Origin: Paenibacillus sp. 32O-W
GTDB lineage: Bacteria; Bacillota; Bacilli; Paenibacillales; NBRC-103111
Assembly (NCBI RefSeq): GCF_007679495.1
Contig: NZ_VEGP01000012.1
Span: forward strand, 41,651-105,650
Length of the DNA: 64,000 bases
Reading direction: 5' to 3'
The notes beneath the pieces are model-generated. The model had not been told where the DNA came from, ran no database searches, and saw only the letters and a program-made list of their open reading frames with translations. Shown piece by piece: positions 8,884-17,591 of the stretch (its first letter is position 1; each line of letters opens with the position of its first letter). Position numbers and translations under genes: made by a program.

Positions 8884-10026
8884 ATGGTTTATTCGGTGCT
8901 TCACAAATTGAAGAAAGTTGATCCGGTCATTATTTGTATATTAGGCTGCTTCATGATTCTAAGCACGATGGTCATCTACAGCGCGACCTCCGGCACACGG
9001 CTGGACGGACTTCATATCAGCAGCCTGAAGCTGTATTTCCTGCTTATGATCCCGCTGTTTTTGACGGCATTTATCAATTATAAATTTTTGATTCGATACG
9101 GTACTTACGGGTTATATGTTATAGGATTGGGTTTGCTTGTCTATGTCCTGCTCAGAGGAGTCAATATTAACAATTCGGTTCGATGGATCAGCATCGGCGG
9201 GCAACAGTTCCAGCCTTCCGAGCTTGTCAAGATTTTTATGATTCTGATGCTGGCGAAAATATTTTCCCGCAGACAGGGAGAACAGCTCAGACTGGTCAAT
9301 GATATCCTTCCGGCCGGCTTGCTGACGGCGGTTCCCGTTCTGCTCATTATGAAGCAGCCGGATTTGGGAACAGCGCTTGTATTCGTTGCGATATTTATCG
9401 GAATGCTGTGGATGGCAAACGTGCGCCTCGCCCATATTCTTCTGGGGCTCGTATTGGCCGCACTTGCCGTTGGCCTGCTTGTATGGCTCTATTACAATCA
9501 ATTTGATTTGTTTGCCAAAATTATTAAGCCGCATCAGCTAAGAAGAATAGAAACCTTCCTGGACCCGTCGACAAATCCCCAGCAAAGCTGGCATGTTCTC
9601 AATTCCATAGGCGCAATCAGCGTCGGACATTTACTCGGCAAAGGTTTTTTGCATGGAGATTTCGTCCAGAACGGCTTCATTCCCTATCATTATTCCGACT
9701 CTATCTTCGTAGTGATCGGGGAGGAGTTTGGCTTCATCGGCTCGGCGGTTTTGCTGCTGCTCTATTTTCTGCTTATTTACCGGATGATCCGGATAGCACT
9801 CGGCTGTAAGGATTTGTTCGGCTCCTACATAATTATAGGGATCGTCTCCATGTTTACGCTTCAGGTGTTTGAAAATATTGCGATGCATATCGGACTTCTG
9901 CCGCTTACGGGTATATCCCTGCCGTTCGTCAGCTACGGGGGAAGCTCGCTGCTCACCTACATGATAGCCATCGGACTGGTGTTTAACGTCAAAATCCATT
10001 CCGAGGAAGCTGTTATTCCCGAATAG
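8884..10026 (+). CDS. FtsW/RodA/SpoVE-family peptidoglycan polymerase
   Basis: A 380-residue SEDS-family membrane protein with about 10 spans. RodA-type marks are VRWISIGGQQFQPSEL, MKQPDLGTALVF with the catalytic-region Asp, NSIGAISVGHLLGKGF, HYSDSIFVVIGEEFGF and SYGGSSLLTYM. SEDS proteins polymerise glycan strands from lipid II with a class B PBP. The context (an LtaS-type gene next) favours a role in cell elongation or sporulation rather than division, but RodA, FtsW and SpoVE cannot be separated firmly here. The start at 8884 follows GAGGT; an upstream ATG at 8770 in the same frame lacks a site. Confidence 0.9.
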   Translation: MVYSVLHKLKKVDPVIICILGCFMILSTMVIYSATSGTRLDGLHISSLKLYFLLMIPLFLTAFINYKFLIRYGTYGLYVIGLGLLVYVLLRGVNINNSVRWISIGGQQFQPSELVKIFMILMLAKIFSRRQGEQLRLVNDILPAGLLTAVPVLLIMKQPDLGTALVFVAIFIGMLWMANVRLAHILLGLVLAALAVGLLVWLYYNQFDLFAKIIKPHQLRRIETFLDPSTNPQQSWHVLNSIGAISVGHLLGKGFLHGDFVQNGFIPYHYSDSIFVVIGEEFGFIGSAVLLLLYFLLIYRMIRIALGCKDLFGSYIIIGIVSMFTLQVFENIAMHIGLLPLTGISLPFVSYGGSSLLTYMIAIGLVFNVKIHSEEAVIPE

Positions 10027-10085
10027 CCCCTAAGCCGTCAGGCGGATTTAAAGGAGGCAAGCAGGTAAAACCATCATTCGTACGG

Positions 10086-10136
10086 ACATCCGTTCTTGCC
10101 GTGAAAGATAGAAACGGTAAACTACGGATGTTTTTT
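10086..10136 (+). terminator. Rho-independent terminator after the RodA-type gene
   Basis: ACATCCGT pairs with ACGGATGT, with an inner CCGT/ACGG pair, followed by TTTTTTC. Confidence 0.65.
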
Positions 10137-10249
10137 CTGTATATCTGACCTTCAACGGCAGATTTCGAAGGAACCATAAGCGCGATTTTTAAGATTACAT
10201 TAATGTTTCTATGTTAAGTTAAGGAAACGTAGCAGGGGAGGTATCGTAG

Positions 10250-12112
10250 TTGAACAGTTCAAGGTTCCGTTGGTCTGAGCCGTTCGTCGTTTTTTCCTTT
10301 CTGATGGTGTTAAAAATTAATTTAGCCTGGTTCGTCATTTTTGGCGCGGCGAACGTCATTCCTTTTTTGGTCGTCAGCATTCCGTCCGTCTGGGTTCTCT
10401 TCGGCTTGATCGAATGGTTGGCGGTCAAGAGAAAGCTGTTGTTTTATATGCTGGCCAATCTCATAACGACATCCATTTATTTTGCTGCGATCATGTACTA
10501 TAAATATTACGGGGTTATAGTTAATTATAAAGCGCTTCAGCAAGCCAAGCAGGTTGTTCAGGTTAAAGCGAGCGTCTTTGATCTGATGCATCCGCATTAT
10601 TTGCTGATTTATCTGGATATTGTTATTTTGCTTGGAGTATTTCTATGGAGCAAAAAATCGCGGACCTGGGGAAAAACGCAGTCCCCCATTGCCCGCAAGG
10701 GGATTCCGGTCATCCTCTCCGTCTCCTTGTTAACCTGTCTGATGACGGTCTGGACCAATCGCGGGATAGCCAATGAATTGAAGCAGGCGGAGCAGATGGG
10801 GATATTGAATTATCAGGTCTATACGGTATTTGCCAACATGCGGAAGGAAGAGCCGATTCCGGTCGATTTGGATACGATACGTGAGCTTAAGAACATCGAA
10901 TGGAAGGAAGACGAAGACCGGGTTTATTGGAAAGCGGCGGAAGATAAACATCTTATCGTCGTTCAGCTGGAATCTTTTCAGAACTTCCTGATCGACCTTA
11001 CAGTCAACGGCCAGGAGGTCACTCCGGTATTGAACAGGCTGGTGGAGCAATCCCTGTATTTCCCTAAAGTTTACCAGCAGGTCGGACAAGGGAACACATC
11101 GGATTCCGAATATATGTCCAATACGTCATTTTATATTCCAGCAGGAGGAGCGGCCTCGGAGGTGATCGGCCATAAGGAGATTCCATCCCTGCCCAAGCTG
11201 CTGAAGGAGAAAGGGTACCGCTCGGCCACCTTCCATACGAATAGCGTCAATTTCTGGAATCGTATGGAGATGTATCCTGCCCTAGGCTTCGATCAATATT
11301 ATGACCGTGAATTTTTTGGGGATGAGGATCCGATCGCTTTCGCGGCATCCGATGAAGTGCTGTATAACAAGGCGGCAGCCGAAATAGCCGATTTGGTGCG
11401 CGAAGGAGACAGACTCTATGCGCAGGTTATATCGATGTCGAACCATCACCCTTTTGAATTGCCGGAAGACAAACATCGGATCGAGATTCCCGACAAATAC
11501 AAGGAAACGCTTGTCGGCAATTATTTGCAGGCAGCCAGCTATGCGGATTATGCGTTAGGTTTGTTTATCGATCGACTGGAGGAAGAAGCGGTCCGCAGCC
11601 AAAGCGTAATCGTTATGTATGGAGACCATATGGGGCTGCCGATCTATTCTCTCGATGGACCCGAAAGGGAATATATGGAGGAGCTCCTCGGCAAACCATA
11701 TGAATATGTGGACATGTTGAACATCCCGCTGCTGATCTATGCTCCCGAAATCGTTGAACCGGGCGTCGTCGATCATCTGGGGGGACACGTCGACATTATG
11801 CCTACGATAGCGAACCTGATGGGAGTATCGCTTAAGGATCACATCCACTTCGGCCAAGACTTGATAAATTATACGAGCAATTTACTTCCCGAGAGGTATT
11901 ATTTGCCATCCGGCTCCTATATTTCCGATGATTTTATTTTCATTCCCGGCGTGGGCGTAGAGGATGGAGAGATATATCCGCTGGCAGGCTATGAGGAAAC
12001 TGCCTCCGTACAAGAGAGGGACTATGAACGGGCTCTGCGCCTCCTGGAATTGTCGGACAGTTATTTGCAGCAGCTGCCGGACCGAGACCGGGGAGAACAG
12101 GCGGATGAATAG
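10250..12112 (+). CDS. LTA synthase family protein (LtaS-type sulfatase fold)
   Basis: A 620-residue membrane enzyme that would transfer glycerol-phosphate from phosphatidylglycerol to growing lipoteichoic acid or a related polymer. Residues 1-165 hold five hydrophobic spans; the extracellular catalytic domain follows. It contains VVQLESFQ with the metal-binding Glu, VGQGNTSDSEYMSN with the nucleophilic Thr, SATFHTNSVNFWNRMEMYP, SMSNHHPFE and MYGDHMG, all standard for LtaS/YfnI/YqgS. TTG start with GGGGAGG upstream. Whether it is the main synthase or a primase/stress paralogue cannot be told from the sequence. Confidence 0.92.
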   Translation: MNSSRFRWSEPFVVFSFLMVLKINLAWFVIFGAANVIPFLVVSIPSVWVLFGLIEWLAVKRKLLFYMLANLITTSIYFAAIMYYKYYGVIVNYKALQQAKQVVQVKASVFDLMHPHYLLIYLDIVILLGVFLWSKKSRTWGKTQSPIARKGIPVILSVSLLTCLMTVWTNRGIANELKQAEQMGILNYQVYTVFANMRKEEPIPVDLDTIRELKNIEWKEDEDRVYWKAAEDKHLIVVQLESFQNFLIDLTVNGQEVTPVLNRLVEQSLYFPKVYQQVGQGNTSDSEYMSNTSFYIPAGGAASEVIGHKEIPSLPKLLKEKGYRSATFHTNSVNFWNRMEMYPALGFDQYYDREFFGDEDPIAFAASDEVLYNKAAAEIADLVREGDRLYAQVISMSNHHPFELPEDKHRIEIPDKYKETLVGNYLQAASYADYALGLFIDRLEEEAVRSQSVIVMYGDHMGLPIYSLDGPEREYMEELLGKPYEYVDMLNIPLLIYAPEIVEPGVVDHLGGHVDIMPTIANLMGVSLKDHIHFGQDLINYTSNLLPERYYLPSGSYISDDFIFIPGVGVEDGEIYPLAGYEETASVQERDYERALRLLELSDSYLQQLPDRDRGEQADE

Positions 12113-12225
12113 GAAGGTGTACTGTTTATCCGAAATGTAAAAAAATAGCGGATTTTCATTGAAGCCGGGTACCTTTCACGATATGCTTAAGGAGGTAGAT
12201 AATATTTTAATGATGGGGGCCCAAT

Positions 12226-13464
12226 ATGAAACGCACTTCCAGAATCCTCTTATGGATTCTCTTGCTTTGTCTGGCGTGGGGGACAACGGGCTGCGCCAGC
12301 CAGCCGGCTCCCGGACAATCCAATAGCCGTCAATCGCTGAACGATGGTGCCTCGGCTTCTAAGGAACCGTCAGGCACGGAGGCAGCGGCGAATACGGCAG
12401 CACCGGCACCAACGCCTTCTCCAACTCCGGAGCCGGAAGAGACGGTCACTTCCCTCACCTTCGTGGCGGTAGGGGATGTACTCATTCACAGTTCCTTATA
12501 CAAAGACGCCTACACGCCTGAAGGATATCATTTCGATCCGATGTTCGAACTGGTTGCGCAAACCATCAAGGATGCTGATTTCGCCATGGCCAATCAGGAA
12601 TCCATGATTGGTGGAGTGGAGATCGGGTTGTCCGACTACCCCAGCTTCAACAGTCCGTTCGAAATCGGAACGACTTTGAAGGAAGTAGGCTTCGATGCGG
12701 TGACGATTGCCAATAACCATACGCTGGACCGCGGCGAACAGGCCATTCTCAACGCTATCGGGCATTGGGATGCCATCGGGATGACCTATGTCGGGGCTTA
12801 TCGTTCCCGGGAAGACCAGGAGACTCTGCGAATCGCCGAGCAGAACGGGATTAAGCTGGCACTTCTTGGTTACACCTATGGAACGAACGGAATTCCCGTA
12901 CCGGAGGGCAAGGACTACCTGGTTAATCTGATTGACCCGGAAGTGATCGTCCGTGACATTCAGGAAGCCTCCCGGAAAGCGGATGCCGTCGTCGTCAATC
13001 TTCATTTCGGCCGCGAATATGAACGGATGCCTAATGAGGAACAGAAGAAGCTGGCCGAACGGCTGGCCCAGGCCGGGGCGGATTTGATCATCGGGCACCA
13101 TCCCCATGTGCTCCAGCCATGCGAATGGATTGAAAGAGAGGATGGAGGACGGACCTTCGTCATCTATTCGCTGGGCAATTTCCTTTCCGGGCAGGAAGGG
13201 GTGTACAAGGAAATCGGGGGAATTCTTCACGTAACGATTGAGAAGCGCGAAAGAGGGGATCAGCGATCTATATCCATATTGGAGCCGGCTCTGCTGCCCA
13301 CCTGGACCCATAAGAAAAATTGGCGCCAATATAAAATCATCCCCCTCGATCAGGTTACGGAGCAGCAGCTCCCCGGAGCGGCTGAATATCGTGAAGAGAT
13401 TCGTCGGCATATGACCCAATGGATGCCCGAACTGACCATTCTCACCTCTGATCGGTCCGGATAA
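12226..13464 (+). CDS. CapA/PgsA-like lipoprotein (metallophosphatase-like fold)
   Basis: A 412-residue lipoprotein: charged N-terminus, a hydrophobic core and a Cys at about residue 23 after GTTG, followed by a Pro/Ala/Thr-rich linker up to residue 80. The body belongs to the CapA family (poly-gamma-glutamate capsule proteins) with VAVGDVLIHSS, ANQESMIGG, ANNHTLDRG, VNLHFGREYE and GADLIIGHHPHVLQP, that is, the His/Asp/Asn pattern of calcineurin-like phosphoesterases. No capBC partners are nearby, so capsule assembly is not implied; many such genes stand alone. The start follows GGGGG; the stronger GGAGG at 12191 fits only an out-of-frame ATG. Confidence 0.88.
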   Translation: MKRTSRILLWILLLCLAWGTTGCASQPAPGQSNSRQSLNDGASASKEPSGTEAAANTAAPAPTPSPTPEPEETVTSLTFVAVGDVLIHSSLYKDAYTPEGYHFDPMFELVAQTIKDADFAMANQESMIGGVEIGLSDYPSFNSPFEIGTTLKEVGFDAVTIANNHTLDRGEQAILNAIGHWDAIGMTYVGAYRSREDQETLRIAEQNGIKLALLGYTYGTNGIPVPEGKDYLVNLIDPEVIVRDIQEASRKADAVVVNLHFGREYERMPNEEQKKLAERLAQAGADLIIGHHPHVLQPCEWIEREDGGRTFVIYSLGNFLSGQEGVYKEIGGILHVTIEKRERGDQRSISILEPALLPTWTHKKNWRQYKIIPLDQVTEQQLPGAAEYREEIRRHMTQWMPELTILTSDRSG

Positions 13465-13473
13465 CGAACCGGG

Positions 13474-13502
13474 GACAGCTCTCCAAGGAGCTGTCTTTTT
13501 TT
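13474..13502 (+). terminator. Rho-independent terminator after the CapA-like gene
   Basis: GACAGCTC pairs with GAGCTGTC around six bases and is followed by seven Ts. Confidence 0.85.
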
Positions 13503-13566
13503 GCGTTTTCGGGGCTCCCCGGAAAGTACCCGTCACACGGGCTTATCATCTTTCCACATGACCGCT

Positions 13567-14376
13567 TTACCCTCGGGCCCTCTTGCGGTATTCCAGAGGG
13601 CTCACTTTGGCCAGTTCCTTGAATACCCGGCCGAAGTGGGCGATATTCTCGTATCCTACCTGTTCCGCAATTTCTATTATCTTCAGACGGGATTCCCTAA
13701 GAAGTTTCTGTGCCTCCTTGATCCTCACGGTATTTACATATTCCACGTAAGTAAATCCAGTCACTTCCTTGAACTTCCGGCTTAAATAATACGGACTGAT
13801 ATAATGCTTCTCCGCAACCGAGCCAAGGGTAATGGCGGACATGTAGTGGTTGTTGATATATTCGACGATATCATAAATTTTAAGCTGCAGCGGATTAGCC
13901 TGCTCGGGGGAAGGCTCCGGCTCCGCCAAGCATTTTCTCCCGGCCAGAATGAGCAGTTGAGCCAGCTTCGCCTGCAGGCTGGTCTTCCATCCCGGCGACT
14001 TCGTGTCCTCCTCCTCCAGCATCGAGAACAACAGCTCCTCTACGGCTCTTCGGTCCCCGGAGTTTAATTGAAGCCGTCTGGTCCGGCTCTGGAAAGGCGC
14101 AAAGCATACCGGATCGGCAAACGAATTCAGCCAATGTTCGTCAAAATGAAGCAAAATCCTCTCATGATCCGCCACTCCGGTATCAGTCGTCTTGTGAAGC
14201 TCATATTTATCTATAAATACAATGCCGCCTTCCTTAAGAGGATGCGTCCGGTCCTTGATAAAATAATCCCGCTCCCCGCGCAGCAAGTAGTAGATTTCAT
14301 AATACGGATGAAAATGATTATCGGACATGGTGTAGTGGCCGGTTCTGCGAATGTGCTCGATAAAGAAGGATTTCAA
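13567..14376 (-). CDS. AraC-family regulator with N-terminal cupin
   Basis: A 269-residue regulator. Residues 1-95 form a cupin-like sensing domain (HFHPYYEIYYLLRGE, GGIVFIDKYELH). Residues 165-268 hold two helix-turn-helix motifs with LGSVAEKHYISPYYLSRKFK and IIEIAEQVGYENIAHFGRVFK. TTG start with AAGGAAGAG. It is transcribed away from the oxidoreductase, epimerase and isomerase genes and is very likely their activator, responding to a uronate or a derived sugar. Confidence 0.9.
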   Translation of the reverse strand: MKSFFIEHIRRTGHYTMSDNHFHPYYEIYYLLRGERDYFIKDRTHPLKEGGIVFIDKYELHKTTDTGVADHERILLHFDEHWLNSFADPVCFAPFQSRTRRLQLNSGDRRAVEELLFSMLEEEDTKSPGWKTSLQAKLAQLLILAGRKCLAEPEPSPEQANPLQLKIYDIVEYINNHYMSAITLGSVAEKHYISPYYLSRKFKEVTGFTYVEYVNTVRIKEAQKLLRESRLKIIEIAEQVGYENIAHFGRVFKELAKVSPLEYRKRARG

Positions 14377-14479
14377 CAGCCGCTCTTCCTTTCTTGTACT
14401 GTTTCAGAATATTATACAATATTTGCGCTTGATATGGACAAAAAATGCAAGGTTTTATCCTCTTTAAGCAATAATTGAT

Positions 14480-14493
14480 TAGATTATAATCTA
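14480..14493. promoter_or_regulatory. Perfect 14-bp palindrome in the divergent promoter region
   Basis: TAGATTATAATCTA reads the same on both strands and contains a TATAAT hexamer, so a protein bound here would cover a candidate -10 box. It lies 51 bases before the Gfo/Idh/MocA start and 104 from the AraC start. Confidence 0.45.
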
Positions 14494-14543
14494 TTCTTGC
14501 GCTAGAATTAGGAAAAATTGATTATAAAAGAGGAGAATGTCAG

Positions 14544-15830
14544 ATGACGCTGAAGAGGTATGCGCTCGTGGGAACCGGCGGCCGTGCGGAGTTTTTCTAT
14601 GGCCCGCTGGCTCAAAAATATCGGGAAACCTCCCGGTTAGTCGCTTTTTGCGATATCAATCAAACGAGGATGAATTACGCTAACCGGCTGCTACAGGACA
14701 AGTACGAAAGTGCTCCCGTTCCGACTTACAGAGCCGACGAGTTCGACCGGATGATTGCCGAAACCAAGCCGGATATTGTCATTGTGACCTCTATCGACCG
14801 GACTCATCATACTTACATTATTAGGGCCATGGAGCTGGGTTGCGATGTGATTACCGAGAAGCCGATGACCGTTGATGAAGAGAAATGTCAGCAAATCATC
14901 GATGCGGTGAAGCGGACAGGCCGCCACTTGCGGGTAACCTTCAATTACCGATATGCCCCGCACAATACGAAAATTCGCGAGCTGATTAAAGACGGTGTCA
15001 TTGGGGAAGTTTTCTCGGTCCATTTCGAATGGCTGCTCAATACACAGCACGGGGCCGATTATTTCCGCCGTTGGCATCGGGATAAGCGCAATAGCGGGGG
15101 GCTGCTGGTTCACAAGTCTACGCATCATTTCGATTTGGTCAACTTCTGGCTGGGCAGCCGGCCGGAAACCGTCTACGCGATGGGAGGACTTCGGTTCTAC
15201 GGGCGCGAGAATGCAGAAAGCCGCGGGGTGACGCAATTTTATCAAAGAGCTCATGGCAGCGAGGCGGCGCTCAATGACCCGTTCGCTTTGCATATGGAGC
15301 GCAACAGCCATTTGAAGGCTCTTTATCTGGATGCTGAGCATGAGGATGGCTATCAAAGGGATCAAAGCGTATTCGGGGACGGAATCAGCATTGAGGATAC
15401 GCTGGGAGTCATGGTGCGCTACAAGAACAAAGCGATCATGACCTACTCTTTAAACGCTTACTTGCCTTGGGAAGGGTTCAATGTTGTGTTTAACGGCAGC
15501 AAGGGCCGCTTGGAGGTAAATGTCGTGGAGCGCCCTTATGTCAATTCCGGCGGCAATAAAGCCGATGAAGGCGCCCTCAAGCACAAAACCGTGACCGTTC
15601 ACCCGATGTTCGATGTCCCGTATCAAGTCGCTATCGAGGAGAAGGAAGGCGGGCATGGAGGCGGTGATCCCATTCTGCTGAACGATCTCTTCGGGAATCC
15701 GGAGCCGGATCCGCTTAATCGGGCGGCCTCGCACGTGGATGGAGCCATCTCGATTCTGACCGGCATCGCGGGAAATATTTCGCTGCGTACGGGACAGCCG
15801 ATAAGCATCGATCATCTGGTCCGTTTCTGA
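14544..15830 (+). CDS. Gfo/Idh/MocA family oxidoreductase
   Basis: A 428-residue NAD(P)-dependent sugar or inositol dehydrogenase-like protein. The Rossmann start YALVGTGGRAEFF and the conserved VITEKPMT (near residue 110, with the family Lys) are clear, as is the C-terminal alpha/beta domain with HKSTHHFDLVNFWLG. It is longer than the usual 330-360 residues because of inserts between residues 230 and 400, a pattern of the large Gfo/Idh subgroup. AGAGGAG lies about eight bases before the ATG. First gene of the uronate locus; its substrate is unknown, perhaps a uronate or its oxidised product. Confidence 0.88.
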   Translation: MTLKRYALVGTGGRAEFFYGPLAQKYRETSRLVAFCDINQTRMNYANRLLQDKYESAPVPTYRADEFDRMIAETKPDIVIVTSIDRTHHTYIIRAMELGCDVITEKPMTVDEEKCQQIIDAVKRTGRHLRVTFNYRYAPHNTKIRELIKDGVIGEVFSVHFEWLLNTQHGADYFRRWHRDKRNSGGLLVHKSTHHFDLVNFWLGSRPETVYAMGGLRFYGRENAESRGVTQFYQRAHGSEAALNDPFALHMERNSHLKALYLDAEHEDGYQRDQSVFGDGISIEDTLGVMVRYKNKAIMTYSLNAYLPWEGFNVVFNGSKGRLEVNVVERPYVNSGGNKADEGALKHKTVTVHPMFDVPYQVAIEEKEGGHGGGDPILLNDLFGNPEPDPLNRAASHVDGAISILTGIAGNISLRTGQPISIDHLVRF

Positions 15831-15951
15831 TTAATAACGCCATGCCGATTATATTCGGTTGCATCTTGTGAGGCAGATAGCGGCCAAGGGCGGAACGTTA
15901 ATCCAAGCTGAGGGTAGGCGGAGGAAATAATCATGGCGAGGGGGAGCAAGA

Positions 15952-17490
15952 TTGGACCTTTATTTATCTTTGATTGAAAAGTGGAGCGAAGCGGAAAATA
16001 ATGCGATTACGGAAAATATTTTGCGAAAGAGCCGCTTTCCGGAGACGGGGGATCAGGCGGGGCAGTGGACGGTATACGGGCAATCCTATACATCGCTGGA
16101 TGGCGCCAGGCTGTTGATGGTCAAGGGCCCGGAAGGAAAGAAAATGCTTGTCTGGGGAGAAGGGGAGCTCTATAGGCAATTAAGCGGGGAGGAAGGCAGC
16201 GGCTACAAGCTGTGCGGGCTGACCCACGAGAACCGGCTTGTTCTGAACCGCCTGCTGCCGTTTACCGCTCCCCGGGCGCTGGGCAAACAGACGGCAACGA
16301 TTGGTCTGGGAGACCGGCTGGGCCTGGCCTCCCCGGGCCATATCCAGACCGTGCGGGGCCGGGAGATCAAGCCGGTTCTTGCACAGCAGAGCATTCGCGA
16401 GCTTAATCTGACCAACCGCGATTATAAGCAGGTGCTCGATGCCGCCAGCTATGCGGTGCTTCAGGAAGGCTACCGGGACGGGTATGGTGCGGACGGCGAT
16501 CACTTGAAGGTGGAGGCCGATATCGAGATGGCACTCGGCCTTGGATTCACCATGCTGACCCTGGACTGCTCCGACCGGATCGATAATACGATTGACGGTA
16601 AATCGGAGGAGGAGATTGACCGCCGATATGCGAAACTTCCGGTGCAGGAAAGAAAGCGGCTGGAAGAGACCTACCTGCAGAAGGAATTCCAGGCGGGCTC
16701 TTATGTAATTCATTTTGATCCGCTCCATTTAAAAAAGTATGCGCTCATTTACGGAGAAGCTATCCGCTTCACAATAGACATCTATGAACGGTATATCCGT
16801 AATCTCGGCCGGCCGATCGATTTCGAACTGTCTATTGACGAAACGATGACGCCGACCGATCCCGCCGCGCATTATATGGTGGCGAACGAGCTTCACGCGG
16901 CCGGGCTGGATTTATACAGTGTGGCTCCCCGCTTCTGCGGAGAATTCCAGAAGGGGATCGATTACATCGGCGATCTGGAACAATTCGAGCGGCAGCTTCA
17001 GGTTCATGCGGCCATTGCGGATCATTTCGACTACAAGCTGAGCATTCATTCGGGCAGCGATAAATTCAGCGTTTTTCCGATGATTGCCCGGTATACGGGC
17101 GGCCGTTTTCATGTGAAAACAGCGGGAACGAATTGGCTGGAAGCGATGAGAACGGTAGCCAGGGTAAATCCGAAGCTGTACCGGCGAATGCATGAATACG
17201 CGATGAAGCATTACCCGGAAGCTTTGGCTTATTATCATGTAACCACCGATTTCGATGCGATTGTTCCGCCGGAGAAGCTGGACGACGGACGTCTGCCGGA
17301 GTATATGGAAGATAATAATGCCCGCCAGTTAATTCATATTACCTACGGATTGCTGCTGCAGGCCAAGGATGAACAGGGCCGCAGTCTGTTCAAGGAGGAG
17401 CTGTATCAGACGCTGGAACAGCATGAAACGGATTATGAGCAGGCGCTTCGCCATCATATCGGCCGCCATCTGGAACTGTTAGGCAAGTAG
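15952..17490 (+). CDS. uxaE: Tagaturonate epimerase family protein
   Basis: A 512-residue protein of the UxaE family, which interconverts D-tagaturonate and D-fructuronate in a galacturonate route first described in Thermotoga (established knowledge). Segments that fit are FTMLTLDCSDRID, VIHFDPLHLKKY, FELSIDETMTPTDP, LSIHSGSDKFSVFP and FHVKTAGTNWLEAM; these supply the expected Asp/Glu/His metal ligands of a TIM-barrel. TTG start with GGGGGAG eight bases upstream. It is followed after 101 bases by a uronate isomerase homologue, which strongly supports a uronic-acid role. The symbol rests on family resemblance, not on biochemical proof. Confidence 0.82.
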   Translation: MDLYLSLIEKWSEAENNAITENILRKSRFPETGDQAGQWTVYGQSYTSLDGARLLMVKGPEGKKMLVWGEGELYRQLSGEEGSGYKLCGLTHENRLVLNRLLPFTAPRALGKQTATIGLGDRLGLASPGHIQTVRGREIKPVLAQQSIRELNLTNRDYKQVLDAASYAVLQEGYRDGYGADGDHLKVEADIEMALGLGFTMLTLDCSDRIDNTIDGKSEEEIDRRYAKLPVQERKRLEETYLQKEFQAGSYVIHFDPLHLKKYALIYGEAIRFTIDIYERYIRNLGRPIDFELSIDETMTPTDPAAHYMVANELHAAGLDLYSVAPRFCGEFQKGIDYIGDLEQFERQLQVHAAIADHFDYKLSIHSGSDKFSVFPMIARYTGGRFHVKTAGTNWLEAMRTVARVNPKLYRRMHEYAMKHYPEALAYYHVTTDFDAIVPPEKLDDGRLPEYMEDNNARQLIHITYGLLLQAKDEQGRSLFKEELYQTLEQHETDYEQALRHHIGRHLELLGK

Positions 17491-17591
17491 GGCATATGCC
17501 GTTATGAACGGCGCCGATGTTCTTTACAAACGCATTTGGCTGAGTTACTTGTTGGAATGCTGCAATAGTTATGATTTAAGGAGGCATGGAT

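Noticed and set aside
10250..13464. Poly-gamma-glutamate capsule operon.
   Set aside because: Only a CapA-like protein is present; capB and capC homologues are absent, and its neighbour is an LtaS-type enzyme.
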